Source of the DNA: SAR202 cluster bacterium
Lineage (GTDB): Bacteria > Chloroflexota > Dehalococcoidia > Lucifugimonadales > Lucifugimonadaceae
Direction: 5' to 3'
Length of the DNA: 64,000 bases
NCBI GenBank assembly: GCA_009392215.1
Contig: VFGZ01000026.1
Span: forward strand, 62,001-126,000
Shown here: piece by piece, positions 8,611 through 18,182 of the stretch
How the letters are laid out: each line of letters begins with the position of its first letter
How positions within the stretch are numbered: the stretch's first letter is position 1
Position numbers and translations under genes: made by a program
The notes under the pieces: generated by a model
Seen by the model: the letters and a program-made list of their open reading frames with translations, nothing else
Databases searched by the model: none
What the model was told of the DNA's origin: nothing

Positions 8611-9840
8611 TCACTGGTCGCTTATGAATTCAGCGAACACCTCGTTGCCGAGTAGCCGACCTTTATCACTGAGGCGTACACCTTCATCAGTTATTTCGAT
8701 GAGATCCATTGTTGCCAATCGATCCATTTCTTTCGAAAAAACCTCGTTAAGTGTTGTGCCAAATCGTTTTTCAAATCTTTTGTGACTTACACCCGAGTTG
8801 AGTCGCATTCCCATCATCATCGTTTCACTAATATCAATGGCGGTGGTGGTGACGTCTACCTGTTCGACGGGTCCAAATGGTGTTTGCATTGTGGCTACTG
8901 GACTTTGGTTGGTTCTTTTTCGATGTTTGTCCATAGCGGTAACGTATCGAGTCGGTGATTTTAGGTTGAAAAATCGTTGTCCGTCTAGCCATGAATGAGC
9001 TCCAGCACCGACTCCTAGGTACGGCTCATTTAACCAGTAAATGATGTTGTGTTGTGACTCCATGCCTGGTTTTGCCCAGTTAGAAATTTCGTACTGTGTG
9101 AATCCGTTAGTGGTTAATTTGCGCTGGGCTTCTTCGTACATTTCCGCAGCGAGATCATCGTCGGGGGTAGGGTATCGCCCTTTGTTGACGTCTACCGCTA
9201 GGGGAGTACCTTCTTCGATCTGTAATGAATAAAGCGATATGTGATCAGAACCGAGGTCCACTGCTTCATTGAGAGTGTCGGACCACTGGCTAGCCGATTG
9301 GTAAGGAAGGCCATATATCAGATCTATAGATACATTCTTAAAGCCTGCTTTCCGGAGAGTGTGAAAGGCTTGCTTTGCTTCGGTCGCAGTATGGCGTCGA
9401 CCGAGAAGCCCTAATAAATCGTCATTGAAACTTTGGACACCCATCGAAACTCGATTGACTCTGGCTTCAGACCATCCGTATGCTCCCTCTAGCGTGATGT
9501 CACCGGGGTTACATTCCAACGTGATTTCAGCTGATTCATAGACTTGGTAACTTGAATGAATTGTTGAAAGAATGTGTTTGATCTTATCCACAGGTAGATA
9601 AGAGGGTGTTCCTCCACCTAGAAAAACTGTGTGGACCACAGGTTGTGAAAGTAAATCGCTCCATGCCTCGATCTCGTTTGTCAACGCGGTCACATAATCT
9701 GGTATATGACCTTCTATGCGCTCGTATGTGTTGAAGTCGCAATACGAGCATTTTGTTTGGCAAAACGGAATGTGCACATATAACCCGATACCATTTTCGT
9801 GGGATGGCGGATTGTGTTTAATTTGCGCAAGTTTTGGCAT
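8611..9840 (-). CDS. hemW: Radical SAM heme chaperone HemW
   Basis: HemW-type member of the HemN-related radical SAM family, thought to deliver heme to acceptor proteins. The cluster motif CQTKCSYCDFNTY (about 28-40) has Phe after the third Cys, the HemW pattern rather than the CxC of oxygen-independent coproporphyrinogen oxidase. GGGTPSYL, LGVGAGAHSW and the C-terminal HemN-like domain are present. The protein is 409 residues, normal for HemW. It lies between selB (109 bases downstream) and an unknown gene in the same orientation. Confidence 0.92.
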   Translation of the reverse strand: MPKLAQIKHNPPSHENGIGLYVHIPFCQTKCSYCDFNTYERIEGHIPDYVTALTNEIEAWSDLLSQPVVHTVFLGGGTPSYLPVDKIKHILSTIHSSYQVYESAEITLECNPGDITLEGAYGWSEARVNRVSMGVQSFNDDLLGLLGRRHTATEAKQAFHTLRKAGFKNVSIDLIYGLPYQSASQWSDTLNEAVDLGSDHISLYSLQIEEGTPLAVDVNKGRYPTPDDDLAAEMYEEAQRKLTTNGFTQYEISNWAKPGMESQHNIIYWLNEPYLGVGAGAHSWLDGQRFFNLKSPTRYVTAMDKHRKRTNQSPVATMQTPFGPVEQVDVTTTAIDISETMMMGMRLNSGVSHKRFEKRFGTTLNEVFSKEMDRLATMDLIEITDEGVRLSDKGRLLGNEVFAEFISDQ

Positions 9841-9868
9841 TTAATTTCCATGTGAGGAACTTGGAGAA

Positions 9869-10597
9869 TCAACCTGGAGTCCACAGTTTAGATTTCGAGA
9901 CTCCCTCGGGCTCCTCGTTTTTGCCTGTTGCCGATGAGGTTGCTCCAGATCTTGCGCGTTCCTGCTCTTCGGCCATCTGCTCTCTGATAGCTTCGTTAGT
10001 TTGTTGTACCCATCTTTGGAGCTCATCAAGTTCAGGAGGTGAAATCAAAAATTTTTCAACACCATCAGGGATGGTTATAGAAGGGTCTCCGCTGAGTAAT
10101 AGCCCAGCTTCTGATTCGAGGATACCCTCGTTTAATTGTTTCAGGAGATGTTTACCGCGTTTTTCCGAAGCTTCTGTGTATTTGGTTTGGATTTCATTCG
10201 CTACGGTTTGGTTAATGAGTCCAACTTGTAGACAGCGACCCCAGTCGATGACCTGCCCAAAAAGTTCCGTATCTTCAAATTCTTCAAATACTGCACCTGC
10301 TGATACTCGTTGTCGGATTAGGCTGTGTGCGCCGGGATTGGATTGTTGCACCATTAACATAGCGTCATCTCCACGTCCGACTACCCCTTCGGCGAAGATA
10401 TGGTTTACCGCTCCTGCAGTGGCTTCGAGCTTAGATATCTGCTGTTCGACTGCGGACCAGTAGTCGTTGTAACGTTGTTCGAATCCTTCTGGTGCGCCAG
10501 GGGATGGTTGCACCATTGTGACTAGGTAAATTTTTCTACTAGTTAAGATGTCTCCGGCGGTTGCTTTGCCAATCGAACCGATCTCTTCAGCTGCCAT
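9869..10597 (-). CDS. Unknown protein between ychF and hemW
   Basis: I do not recognise this 242-residue protein. It has no signal peptide or membrane segment, looks mostly alpha-helical and ends in a charged, low-complexity tail (EEQERARSGATSSATG region). ATG at 10597 is preferred because GGGGGA lies 6 bases upstream; an in-frame ATG at 10615 would add six residues but has no ribosome binding site. It is 34 bases after ychF and 28 before hemW, so it is probably co-transcribed with them. Good coding continuity between two conserved genes supports a real gene. Confidence 0.8.
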   Translation of the reverse strand: MAAEEIGSIGKATAGDILTSRKIYLVTMVQPSPGAPEGFEQRYNDYWSAVEQQISKLEATAGAVNHIFAEGVVGRGDDAMLMVQQSNPGAHSLIRQRVSAGAVFEEFEDTELFGQVIDWGRCLQVGLINQTVANEIQTKYTEASEKRGKHLLKQLNEGILESEAGLLLSGDPSITIPDGVEKFLISPPELDELQRWVQQTNEAIREQMAEEQERARSGATSSATGKNEEPEGVSKSKLWTPG

Positions 10598-10631
10598 GAA
10601 TGTCCCCCATGTCATTATTATCTGATTGAAT

Positions 10632-11717
10632 TTACACCGAAAACAAGAAATTTACGATATCGCCATCTTGCACGACATATTCGCGCCCTTCTTGTCGTAA
10701 TAAGCCGCGGTTGCGTGCTTCCGTCATTGTTCCACAGTCCATGAAATCCGCATATGTTATTGTTTCTGCGCGGATAAACCCTCTCTCAATATCTGAGTGA
10801 ATCACTCCTGCAGCCTTTGGAGCTAGCGTTCCGTTAATTATTGTCCAAGCTCGGGTTTCATCTTCCCCTACCGTGAGGAATGAGCTGAGGCCAAGAACTT
10901 GGTAAGAGAGCTTGATCATTCGCCAGAGGCCGGACTCTCCAGCATTAAGCCCTGATCGCATTTCATTTTCTTCTTCCAAAGGCATGCCGACTAATTCAGC
11001 TTCTAGGCTTCCACAAATGACAGATGCACCGGTATATTTTTCAGGAAGTAGCTCCTCCAATTCTTGTTCTAAGGCAGTGGTGCTTACGATATCACGTTCT
11101 CCGATATTAACTGCAAAAAGTAGTGGCAGGCTGCTTAGCGTAAATGTGTCAGAAATGGCACGCGTTTGTGGTGGGTCTAATGTACGGTCTCTGAAAGCTA
11201 CGCCATTTTCAAGATCCACCTGCATTTGCTTGAGAGTCTCGATATTTTTGACTGCTTCATCACGCTCGGATGCTTTCAGCGCCTTTAGGTTGGCACCGAT
11301 ACGCTCGATTCGATGTTCAATTAGCGCTATATCGGCGAATAAGATATCGAATGCGGCTTTTTCGATATCACGCTTATAGTCGATTGCTCCCTGGGTGTGA
11401 GGTACTGATTCATCTTCAAACGCGCGGGCTACGTACAAGATGGCATCCACTTGCTGTAGGTGAGTGATAGCTTCCCCCGTAAACAAATCCCCTGAGCTAC
11501 TTGCAGGGATATCAACATACGTGACTTCGGCGTAAATCTTTTTCTTCGACTTGAATATGTCCGTGAGGATGTCTACGCGATCATCAGGCACATGCGCAAC
11601 ACCTATGTTAGTGGAACGAGGTGCGCCGAAAACCCCGGTATCTGCTGTCCCGCGCGTTAATGCGTTAAATATCGTTGTCTTACCGCTAGAAGGCAGACCG
11701 ATAATGCCGATCTTCAT
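10632..11717 (-). CDS. ychF: Obg-like ATPase YchF
   Basis: Cytoplasmic P-loop ATPase of the Obg/translation-factor class that binds ribosomes and affects stress responses. Walker A GLPSSGKTT sits at residues 7-15; VDIPA is the G3 position; the base-recognition motif has the family form rather than NKxD. A coiled-coil insertion (about 130-200) and a C-terminal TGS domain ending in VVQDGDIVNFLFSV follow. The length of 361 residues is normal. It is the first gene of the minus-strand run ychF-unknown-hemW-selB. Confidence 0.95.
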   Translation of the reverse strand: MKIGIIGLPSSGKTTIFNALTRGTADTGVFGAPRSTNIGVAHVPDDRVDILTDIFKSKKKIYAEVTYVDIPASSSGDLFTGEAITHLQQVDAILYVARAFEDESVPHTQGAIDYKRDIEKAAFDILFADIALIEHRIERIGANLKALKASERDEAVKNIETLKQMQVDLENGVAFRDRTLDPPQTRAISDTFTLSSLPLLFAVNIGERDIVSTTALEQELEELLPEKYTGASVICGSLEAELVGMPLEEENEMRSGLNAGESGLWRMIKLSYQVLGLSSFLTVGEDETRAWTIINGTLAPKAAGVIHSDIERGFIRAETITYADFMDCGTMTEARNRGLLRQEGREYVVQDGDIVNFLFSV

Positions 11718-11821
11718 AAATAGTGGTGTTTACTTTTCTGCAACTGTTAGGGTTATTGAGCAACTGAGCTGATTACGGATACTTAATCGTACTGCTAGTT
11801 GTGTGTAATTACGCTACTAAT

Positions 11822-12211
11822 TTATTTTTGTTTGGGATTTTCATCATCTTCATTATCTACGTACCTAATCTCCGCTTCTACGGTCTTACCTTGATGGGGC
11901 TCTTTTTTTTCATTTTGCTCGTATTGCCGTTGCAAATCCCGGATCTTTTTTCCTATAGTCTGATCTGCGACGATGCGACCGGGTGAAGCAGCTACGAAAA
12001 GTAGTAGTAGTAGGCTTACGACAATCAAATCATCCAAATGTCCTAAGATGGGGATGAAGTCTTTGATAATGTCATTTGGCATCACAAGATACAAGAAAGC
12101 CATCACCGGGATAATTTTTGTGAATGCGGGAACCCGCCTGTCTCTCAATAACCGCCATACTAATTTTAAGAAAGGTAAAACAAGGTAAAGTATGGGCATG
12201 AGTCTAAGCAT
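11822..12211 (-). CDS. DUF1232 (YkvA-like) membrane protein
   Basis: A 129-residue protein with the DUF1232 signature, including PNDIIKDFIPILGHLDDL around residues 50-67, flanked by two hydrophobic stretches (about 34-48 and 65-80). It should sit in the cytoplasmic membrane; function of the family is unknown. The C-terminal third is hydrophilic and Glu/Lys-rich. It is transcribed away from holA, with a shared 60-base upstream region. Confidence 0.85.
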   Translation of the reverse strand: MLRLMPILYLVLPFLKLVWRLLRDRRVPAFTKIIPVMAFLYLVMPNDIIKDFIPILGHLDDLIVVSLLLLLFVAASPGRIVADQTIGKKIRDLQRQYEQNEKKEPHQGKTVEAEIRYVDNEDDENPKQK

Positions 12212-12271
12212 GTTAAAAAGTTTATCTACAGATCTACCTAAACGACCAGAGTCTTTGTATTAAGGACACAG

Positions 12272-13240
12272 ATGATTAGAGTTCTGCATGGTGAAGACGA
12301 ATATTCTAGATCCGAAGCATTAGATAGGATACGAGTTTCTATTGGCTCTCCTGAAATAAGGGAATCCAATATTACTATTTTTGAAGGACGATCAATTCAG
12401 TTGGCTGATGTGGTCGGTGCCTGTCAAATATATCCGTTTATGGCTGATCGACGTGTGGTACTTGTATACGGTGTTTTGGAGCGTATGCAAAATCGCGATA
12501 AATCTTTGGGAGATGAATGGAAAGATTTAAGTCAAGAAATAAGTTCGCTGCCTGCCACGGCTGAGCTTGTATTTATTGAGCGAATTACCCTACGTGCGAA
12601 TGCCGTAGCTTTGAGATCTGTTGGTCCGAGTGCAAATGTCCAGATATTCAAAAAAAAGGAGCGCGGGGAACTTGAGGCTTGGATCCGCGATCGATTTGCT
12701 CACTATGATTCCGTTGCATCACGTGAGTCTGTAGCACGAATTGGATCACTGGTGGGTTCAGATATTAGATTGCTTGATCAGGAAATTAAAAAACTGGCGT
12801 TATATGCTGGAGATCGTGAGGTCACTCAGTCGGATATTGATCTGATGGTCCCTGATTCTCGCGATGCGAATATTTTTGAAGCCATCGACGCAGTGTTTGC
12901 ACATCGCCCAGCCGTTGCGCTTCGGCTGTTGTACATATTGTTATCAGGCGGTGAGACCATTCAAGGTGTCTTACGTATGCTTTCTAGGCAGGTTCGATTG
13001 CTAATCCTCACGATAGAGCTTCGTGCTCAATCAATGACTGAAGAAGAGATTGGTAAGCGTATAGGCCTGAGAAATTCTTGGGCACTTGATAAAACAATTC
13101 GCCAGTCATCTAATTTTGACCTCCAACAACTTGCGAATATTCACCGGCGTTTATTAGCGGCTGATCTTGCTATAAAAAAAGGTGAAATTGATGACAGATT
13201 AGCGGTTGAGATACTTGTCGCTGAGCTATCAGCTGCTTGA
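12272..13240 (+). CDS. holA: DNA polymerase III subunit delta
   Basis: Clamp-loader wrench subunit that opens the beta sliding clamp during replication. The N-terminus VLHGEDEYSRSEAL and the later PDSRDANIFEAIDAVFAHRPAVAL (read in two parts) are typical of bacterial delta; there is no intact Walker A, as expected. The 322-residue length is normal. The ATG is preceded by AAGGA at a good distance. The TPR lipoprotein gene follows on the same strand. Confidence 0.92.
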   Translation: MIRVLHGEDEYSRSEALDRIRVSIGSPEIRESNITIFEGRSIQLADVVGACQIYPFMADRRVVLVYGVLERMQNRDKSLGDEWKDLSQEISSLPATAELVFIERITLRANAVALRSVGPSANVQIFKKKERGELEAWIRDRFAHYDSVASRESVARIGSLVGSDIRLLDQEIKKLALYAGDREVTQSDIDLMVPDSRDANIFEAIDAVFAHRPAVALRLLYILLSGGETIQGVLRMLSRQVRLLILTIELRAQSMTEEEIGKRIGLRNSWALDKTIRQSSNFDLQQLANIHRRLLAADLAIKKGEIDDRLAVEILVAELSAA

Positions 13241-13306
13241 CTTGAATTTTAGTACTTTAGAATTTTGAGACGAGATACTCTGAAAAACACTGGAAATCGA
13301 GGTCGA

Positions 13307-14272
13307 GTGAATCGATTGTTTACCTTGAAAATGGATCACTGTTCAAGATACTTAGCCGAGTTTGTATTTGTATCAATGATATTGCTTCTGGCTGCATGCT
13401 CAGACGTTCCCGGTGATACTGGTACTGGAGAGCTCGAAACTGGTGCGACTACTGAGGTGGGGCGATTTATTGAACCGCGGTCGACCGTCAAATCCAAGCA
13501 GATCATTCAGCCAAACCCAACAGCGACATCTCTGGCAAACATTGAAAAGACACCTGTCTCTGAAACTGAGAGTGTTAGTTTCTACATTAATGCATTCAAC
13601 CTGATGGGCCGTGGTGAATATGTTGATGCAGAAAGAACTTTCACTACCGTTACTGAGCTAGAGCCTAGATTTGCACGTGGCTGGGATGGACGCGGCCAAT
13701 CTTTGATGCTTCAAGGAAAATTCCAAGAGGCAATGCTCGATTTCGATCGTGCTATAGAGCTTAAACCTAATCTTGCTATTGCATACGCTAATCGTGCAAT
13801 GGCGCGCGTCGGACTAGAAGACGTTGACGGTGCATTTAGAGATGCCACAAGAGCTGTCGAACTGGATGAGGAGTCCGTTGCTGGTCTCCTGGTATTGGGT
13901 CGAGTTCATGCTACAAGAGGAGATGCGGACAAAGCGCTTGAATGGTTTGATCTTGCCGTTGCAACTGGATCAGATGATGGCTCCACCTGGTGGTGGCGAG
14001 GTCGATTTTTTCGTGATGTGCTCAGAATTGGCCACTTAGCTTTGGATGATTTCAATAAGGCCATTGAACTTGCCCCCGCCCAAGCTGCTTTATATATCGA
14101 TAGGGCTCTACTTTACATTCAGGCCGAAGCTGAAAAAGAGTTGGCACGCGCAGATCTGGAAGAAGCTATTTCGTTGGCACAAGACCCAAAACTACCTTCA
14201 ATAATCGAACGGGCAGATGAGTTGCTTGCAATTCTTGATCAACGCGAGGCTGATGCTCGAATACCCAAGTAG
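13307..14272 (+). CDS. TPR-repeat lipoprotein
   Basis: Probable lipoprotein: a basic N-terminus and hydrophobic stretch end in the lipobox LLAAC, followed by a Thr/Gly/Glu-rich linker. Five to six tetratricopeptide repeats fill the rest, for example GKFQEAMLDFDRAIELKPN and GDADKALEWFDLAVATGSD. TPR proteins act as protein-binding scaffolds; the partner is unknown. GTG at 13307 is preferred because GAGG (13299-13302) lies 4 bases upstream; other possible starts are TTG 13265 and ATG 13331, and all keep the lipobox. Confidence 0.85.
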   Translation: MNRLFTLKMDHCSRYLAEFVFVSMILLLAACSDVPGDTGTGELETGATTEVGRFIEPRSTVKSKQIIQPNPTATSLANIEKTPVSETESVSFYINAFNLMGRGEYVDAERTFTTVTELEPRFARGWDGRGQSLMLQGKFQEAMLDFDRAIELKPNLAIAYANRAMARVGLEDVDGAFRDATRAVELDEESVAGLLVLGRVHATRGDADKALEWFDLAVATGSDDGSTWWWRGRFFRDVLRIGHLALDDFNKAIELAPAQAALYIDRALLYIQAEAEKELARADLEEAISLAQDPKLPSIIERADELLAILDQREADARIPK

Positions 14273-14374
14273 GCAGATTGCCTAAAGGAAGGGTTTGACT
14301 ATGTATGTTGGCCAAAATTTTGTGAATGAAAAGATGTGGTGAAGTCTGGATGACATCAAGGGTGGTTGTGTGAT

Positions 14375-15451
14375 TTAGTCGAATGTCAGCATACGTGTCG
14401 GGTTGTCTACCAGAATAAGTCGGATTATTTCTTGTTCCATTCCTCGTGCTCGCATACGTGGTACGACTCGAGTCAAAATGTGATCGAATCCGTGGCCTCC
14501 GTAGGTCTTCAGCCGATGCTTAGTGCAAATGTCATGGGCAAGTAATACAGATCCCTGTTTACCTTTAGAAACCATGTATTCGACCATTTCGATGCGTTCG
14601 TGGTCAGCAGGAATATATGATTCTGGTGCTAACGGATAGAATGATGATTCATGGCCAAATAGGTCGAAGTTTAGATAAGCACCTGAATTGATAAGTTCAT
14701 TGAGGACGCCGCGGTCATAGACTGTGCGTTCTATGTGTCCCATGACTGTTCGGTTAAGGTTCCCACCCCATTTTTCAACTGCGTTAAGTAAATCGATAGG
14801 AGCGCGTTCATTGCGGCCCGGGTGAATCAATAGGGGAGCGCCTGTTTCTCGTTGGGCTATTACGGCAGCTTCCAAAACCTTTTTTTCCGAATCGTGCCAT
14901 GGCCACGAACAACCTATTTCACCAATGATTCCGGATCGGATGCCGGTATCGCCGACACCTCTTTCCACGTCGTGGATGATTTGTCCCGCTATTTGTTCGA
15001 CAGAGAGATCTTGTAGCTCAGGAGGGTGACTTATTTGTACATAATTGCCGGCCCCCATCACGATATTCAGACCGGTAGCTCTAGAGATACGCGCAAGTGC
15101 TCGAGGGTCACGCGCTAGTCCTACTGAGGTCACATCAACAATGGTGCTACCGCCTGCGTTGAAATATTGACGTGCTTCCCATGTGGAAGTTTCTTCATCT
15201 AAGATCCGTAAATTATCGCGGTTACTGGCCCAGTTGTATCGGATCCACCCGAGGTTCTTGATTGAGACCTTTTCGTCCATTAATTTGCGCCCAGAAGCCT
15301 CTCTGGGTTCCGTGAATACCACACTGAAATCGATTAGCAAATGTTCGTGGGTAGTTGTGATTCCCACTTTGGCTGGCTCTATAGGACCTAGAACGGTTAA
15401 GACTTTTCTTGCCGCCCTGTGTTTTGGTACTGGATGAGATGGAGAGGTCAA
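14375..15451 (-). CDS. Phosphotriesterase-family hydrolase
   Basis: Amidohydrolase-fold enzyme of the phosphotriesterase-like lactonase group. Metal ligands are visible: HEH in TTHEHLLIDF, a bridging Glu in IIGEIGCSW (Glu in place of the carbamylated Lys of classical phosphotriesterase), His in LLIHPGR, His in VMGHIERT and Asp in LLAHDICTK. The protein is 358 residues and starts with TTG. No signal peptide. It is the last gene of a minus-strand set with a beta-propeller and an epimerase. A lactone or ester substrate is likely but cannot be named. Confidence 0.88.
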   Translation of the reverse strand: MTSPSHPVPKHRAARKVLTVLGPIEPAKVGITTTHEHLLIDFSVVFTEPREASGRKLMDEKVSIKNLGWIRYNWASNRDNLRILDEETSTWEARQYFNAGGSTIVDVTSVGLARDPRALARISRATGLNIVMGAGNYVQISHPPELQDLSVEQIAGQIIHDVERGVGDTGIRSGIIGEIGCSWPWHDSEKKVLEAAVIAQRETGAPLLIHPGRNERAPIDLLNAVEKWGGNLNRTVMGHIERTVYDRGVLNELINSGAYLNFDLFGHESSFYPLAPESYIPADHERIEMVEYMVSKGKQGSVLLAHDICTKHRLKTYGGHGFDHILTRVVPRMRARGMEQEIIRLILVDNPTRMLTFD

Positions 15452-15548
15452 GTAAATAACCTTTGTTGTATTTGTTCAGAAATTAAAGACAAGTGGAGTT
15501 TTCGATTAATAAAAAGTTTAACTCAGTAATCTATTATCACCGACTCTA

Positions 15549-16418
15549 TCAAGCATCGCGCCAGGTAGTTTTTGGGCTCCAGCCGAGTATTCTTTTGGCT
15601 TTTTCTATTGATATGGCAGTTGAATTCCCTGGCATGCGTCTGCGGATTTCAGCGTTCGGATAAACATTTTGTATTAATTCTTCCGTTGGTTCGTCAGCAG
15701 AAGTGTCTTCATTGTTGATGAAAAATGCCTCGTGACCGTCGAAGTCTGCTTCGATCGCCAGAACACAGGCTCGTGCTGATTCAGTGATGTCGCTCCAGCC
15801 CCAAAAGTGTTTAGCATTACTGTCGTATGCTCCAGTACGTTTAGAAGTAGCATTGAGTTCGCTCTGTCGTTTTTGATCCATTAATCCATGGAATCGAACG
15901 CTGGCGATTTTCACTGTGCCTGGGCGACGTCTTGCGAAAGCCTCGGCCATTTCCTCCCCCAACCATTTACTTAAGGAATACGCGTCTTCAGCGAATGTAG
16001 GCTGTAATTCATCTATAGGAAAATATGGTCGGGGACTGATGTTTTTCGAAAAAATAGCGCCGATAGCATTTACTGAAGAGGCTAGTACGATCTTGTTGAT
16101 GCCTAATAATTCGGCTGATTCAAGTATGTTCCAGGTGGAGGTTATGTTGACTCGGAAAACTTCGTGCTCAGGACTTACAAGCGGGTTTGTGATAGCTGCC
16201 ATATGGATCACAGCATCACATCCTTTCATGCTAGACAGAACTTGACCGAAATCGGTAACATCCACTGTCCTGAATGTGTAGTCCTTGGGTTGGACAATAC
16301 CTATGTTGTCAGGTGGGTTTTTATCTATCCCAATCACGTTGTATCCATTATCAAGCAGATTTTGGATGATGTATTGACCGGCTTTTCCTGTAGAACCAGT
16401 CACGTAAATAGTCTTCAA
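15549..16418 (-). CDS. NAD(P)-dependent epimerase/dehydratase
   Basis: Extended short-chain dehydrogenase. The nucleotide-binding motif TGSTGKAGQY is at residues 7-16 and the catalytic YSLSK at about 147-151. HMAAITNP and the C-terminal ILGWSPKTTW are typical of sugar-nucleotide epimerase relatives. The 289-residue length is somewhat short but complete. It lies 97 bases upstream of the phosphotriesterase-like gene and 79 bases downstream of the propeller gene, all on the minus strand. Confidence 0.88.
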   Translation of the reverse strand: MKTIYVTGSTGKAGQYIIQNLLDNGYNVIGIDKNPPDNIGIVQPKDYTFRTVDVTDFGQVLSSMKGCDAVIHMAAITNPLVSPEHEVFRVNITSTWNILESAELLGINKIVLASSVNAIGAIFSKNISPRPYFPIDELQPTFAEDAYSLSKWLGEEMAEAFARRRPGTVKIASVRFHGLMDQKRQSELNATSKRTGAYDSNAKHFWGWSDITESARACVLAIEADFDGHEAFFINNEDTSADEPTEELIQNVYPNAEIRRRMPGNSTAISIEKAKRILGWSPKTTWRDA

Positions 16419-16497
16419 GATCTTAGTCCTGTTTTAAAACGGTTGTTTGACTCTGATGCGTTTATCCTGACGTGTAACAGGTGTCGTCGGAATGGAA

Positions 16498-17208
16498 CTA
16501 GAAAGTTGGTTCCATCAAGACATCTAAGAAGCCAATTGGTCCTCGGTCATCAGCGTACCAAAGGCGATTTTCCCTTATAGTCATCCCGTGTACTTGAACT
16601 GGATCGTTTACTCTGAAAGCGTCGTAGCATCGGCCATCCTCAAGGCGGTGTCGGCTTACCACGCCAAATGCTGTATCAGCGATCCAGACGTGTCCTTCCT
16701 GCTCGGCCCATGAGAGTCCATGGACGCGGAATCCCGGAGCTTTCATTCTATGGATTTCACTCCAGTTTGAAGTGTCCATTACATGGACATATTGCGACGG
16801 TGGTGAGGCGATGTATAGGTTTCCGTTTTTCCATTCCAGTCCATGATCACCTGTCGGTTGGGATTTCCTTCCTGCTTGTACGTCAAGATGTTCGCGTGTT
16901 GCGTTGATCCCGGCGCCAGGTGAGGGGTATTTTTCCACGGTCTTGCCGGTATCAATTTCTATCTGAAAAATTTCGCAGCTGTAAGTAGATGCGACCCAAA
17001 CGTAACCACCGCCAAGCGTGATTCCGCTTGAGTGTTCGGTTTCTGTTGGGATGTCGTGAATAACATCACCTGTTGACCAGTCGACTTTGTACACGTGGTT
17101 GTCACCCTGATCGATGATCCAAAGGCCATCATCTGCAGCTTGAAGGCCGTTTGGCTTGGGACCAGGTGCATTGAACTGAAATATGGCATCAGCAACTTTG
17201 TGGGGCAT
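16498..17208 (-). CDS. Beta-propeller protein (Vgb/SMP-30-like)
   Basis: A 236-residue protein made of repeated four-strand units with GLWIIDQGDNHVYKVD, GYVWVASTYSCEIFQIE, GNLYIASPPSQYVHVMD and GHVWIADTAFGVVSRH, the blade pattern of a beta-propeller. Relatives include SMP-30 lactonases and virginiamycin-lyase-like proteins; no catalytic residue can be assigned. No signal peptide. It is the first gene of a minus-strand set with the epimerase and phosphotriesterase-like genes. Confidence 0.75.
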   Translation of the reverse strand: MPHKVADAIFQFNAPGPKPNGLQAADDGLWIIDQGDNHVYKVDWSTGDVIHDIPTETEHSSGITLGGGYVWVASTYSCEIFQIEIDTGKTVEKYPSPGAGINATREHLDVQAGRKSQPTGDHGLEWKNGNLYIASPPSQYVHVMDTSNWSEIHRMKAPGFRVHGLSWAEQEGHVWIADTAFGVVSRHRLEDGRCYDAFRVNDPVQVHGMTIRENRLWYADDRGPIGFLDVLMEPTF

Positions 17209-17276
17209 CAGGTTTCTCTCGTTCTCCAGTAGTAAAGAAAGCCCGAAAGCACTGAAACGGGCACTTAATTATCGTC

Positions 17277-17304
17277 TTGTGGCGGTAGTGTAACGTGCTA
17301 TAAC
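17277..17304 (+). promoter_or_regulatory. Candidate promoter for uppP
   Basis: TTGTGG (17277-17282) and TATAAC (17299-17304) are 16 bases apart, 69 bases before the uppP start. Called by eye. Confidence 0.3.
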
Positions 17305-17372
17305 GATACTTGATACACCAGCCCACGAGCGCTTATGGTCACAATATTCAAGTCACATTGCGCTAGGAACTA

Positions 17373-18182
17373 ATGTCTTTTATTCAGATCATCGCTCTCG
17401 CATTTGTGCAAGGAATTACCGAATTCCTTCCCATAAGTAGCAGTGGCCATCTGATTCTTGGATCTTGGTTGTTCGACTGGCCTGATCAGGGGTTGTTTTT
17501 TGACACGGCAGTTCACGTTGGTACTCTGGCTGCGGTCATTACATATTTCAGACGGGAATGGGTTCAACTGTTATTTGGGATTCGTAGAAATCAACTAATA
17601 GAGGTTGATGATTCAAGAGGGGTGATACGGGCGAGGTTACTTGCACTTTTGATTTTGCTGGGAACGATCCCCTTAGTAATCGGTGGTTTGCTGATGAAAG
17701 ATACCGTCGAGACTAATTTCCGTACACCTGAGGCGGTTGGATGGTCATTGTTGCTCACGGCTGTTGTTTTATTGGTCAGTGATCTCGTTGGCCGCCGTAA
17801 TCGTGATTTATCTGCTTTGAGGTTGTCTGATTCTCTGATCATTGGATTTGCTCAAGTGTTGTCAGTATTTCCTGGCATTTCGCGCTCGGGAATGACAATA
17901 TCAATGGCTGCGGGGCTTGGACTGACTCGTGCTGACGCCGCTAGATTCTCCATGATGCTTGCAACCCCAGCTATCGCTGGAGCTGGATGCTTACTTGCTG
18001 TTAGTGCGATAAATACTGAGGAGCCTGTTAACTGGTACGCTATCTTGTTGGGGGCCTGTATATCGGCCTCTACTGGATATCTAGCGATAGCTGGACTCAT
18101 CAGGTTTCTCAAGACTCGTTCGTTTAGGCCGTTTATTGTTTATTGTGTGATTGTTGGCACCCTTGTCCTGGTTGCTGCCTGA
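17373..18182 (+). CDS. uppP: Undecaprenyl-diphosphatase
   Basis: Integral membrane enzyme that dephosphorylates undecaprenyl pyrophosphate to recycle the lipid carrier of cell-wall synthesis; overproduction of the family can confer bacitracin resistance. Both signatures are present: GITEFLPISSSGHL (about 14-27) and PGISRSGMTISMAAGLGLTR (about 167-186). At least seven hydrophobic segments. The 269-residue length is normal. The last 43 bases overlap, in convergent orientation, the end of the cupin pseudogene reading frame. Confidence 0.95.
   Translation: MSFIQIIALAFVQGITEFLPISSSGHLILGSWLFDWPDQGLFFDTAVHVGTLAAVITYFRREWVQLLFGIRRNQLIEVDDSRGVIRARLLALLILLGTIPLVIGGLLMKDTVETNFRTPEAVGWSLLLTAVVLLVSDLVGRRNRDLSALRLSDSLIIGFAQVLSVFPGISRSGMTISMAAGLGLTRADAARFSMMLATPAIAGAGCLLAVSAINTEEPVNWYAILLGACISASTGYLAIAGLIRFLKTRSFRPFIVYCVIVGTLVLVAA

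Noticed and set aside
17236-17262. GCCCG-N12-CGGGC dyad upstream of the propeller gene at 16.5 kb
   Set aside because: Only five base pairs with a 12-base loop; too weak to call an attenuator or terminator.
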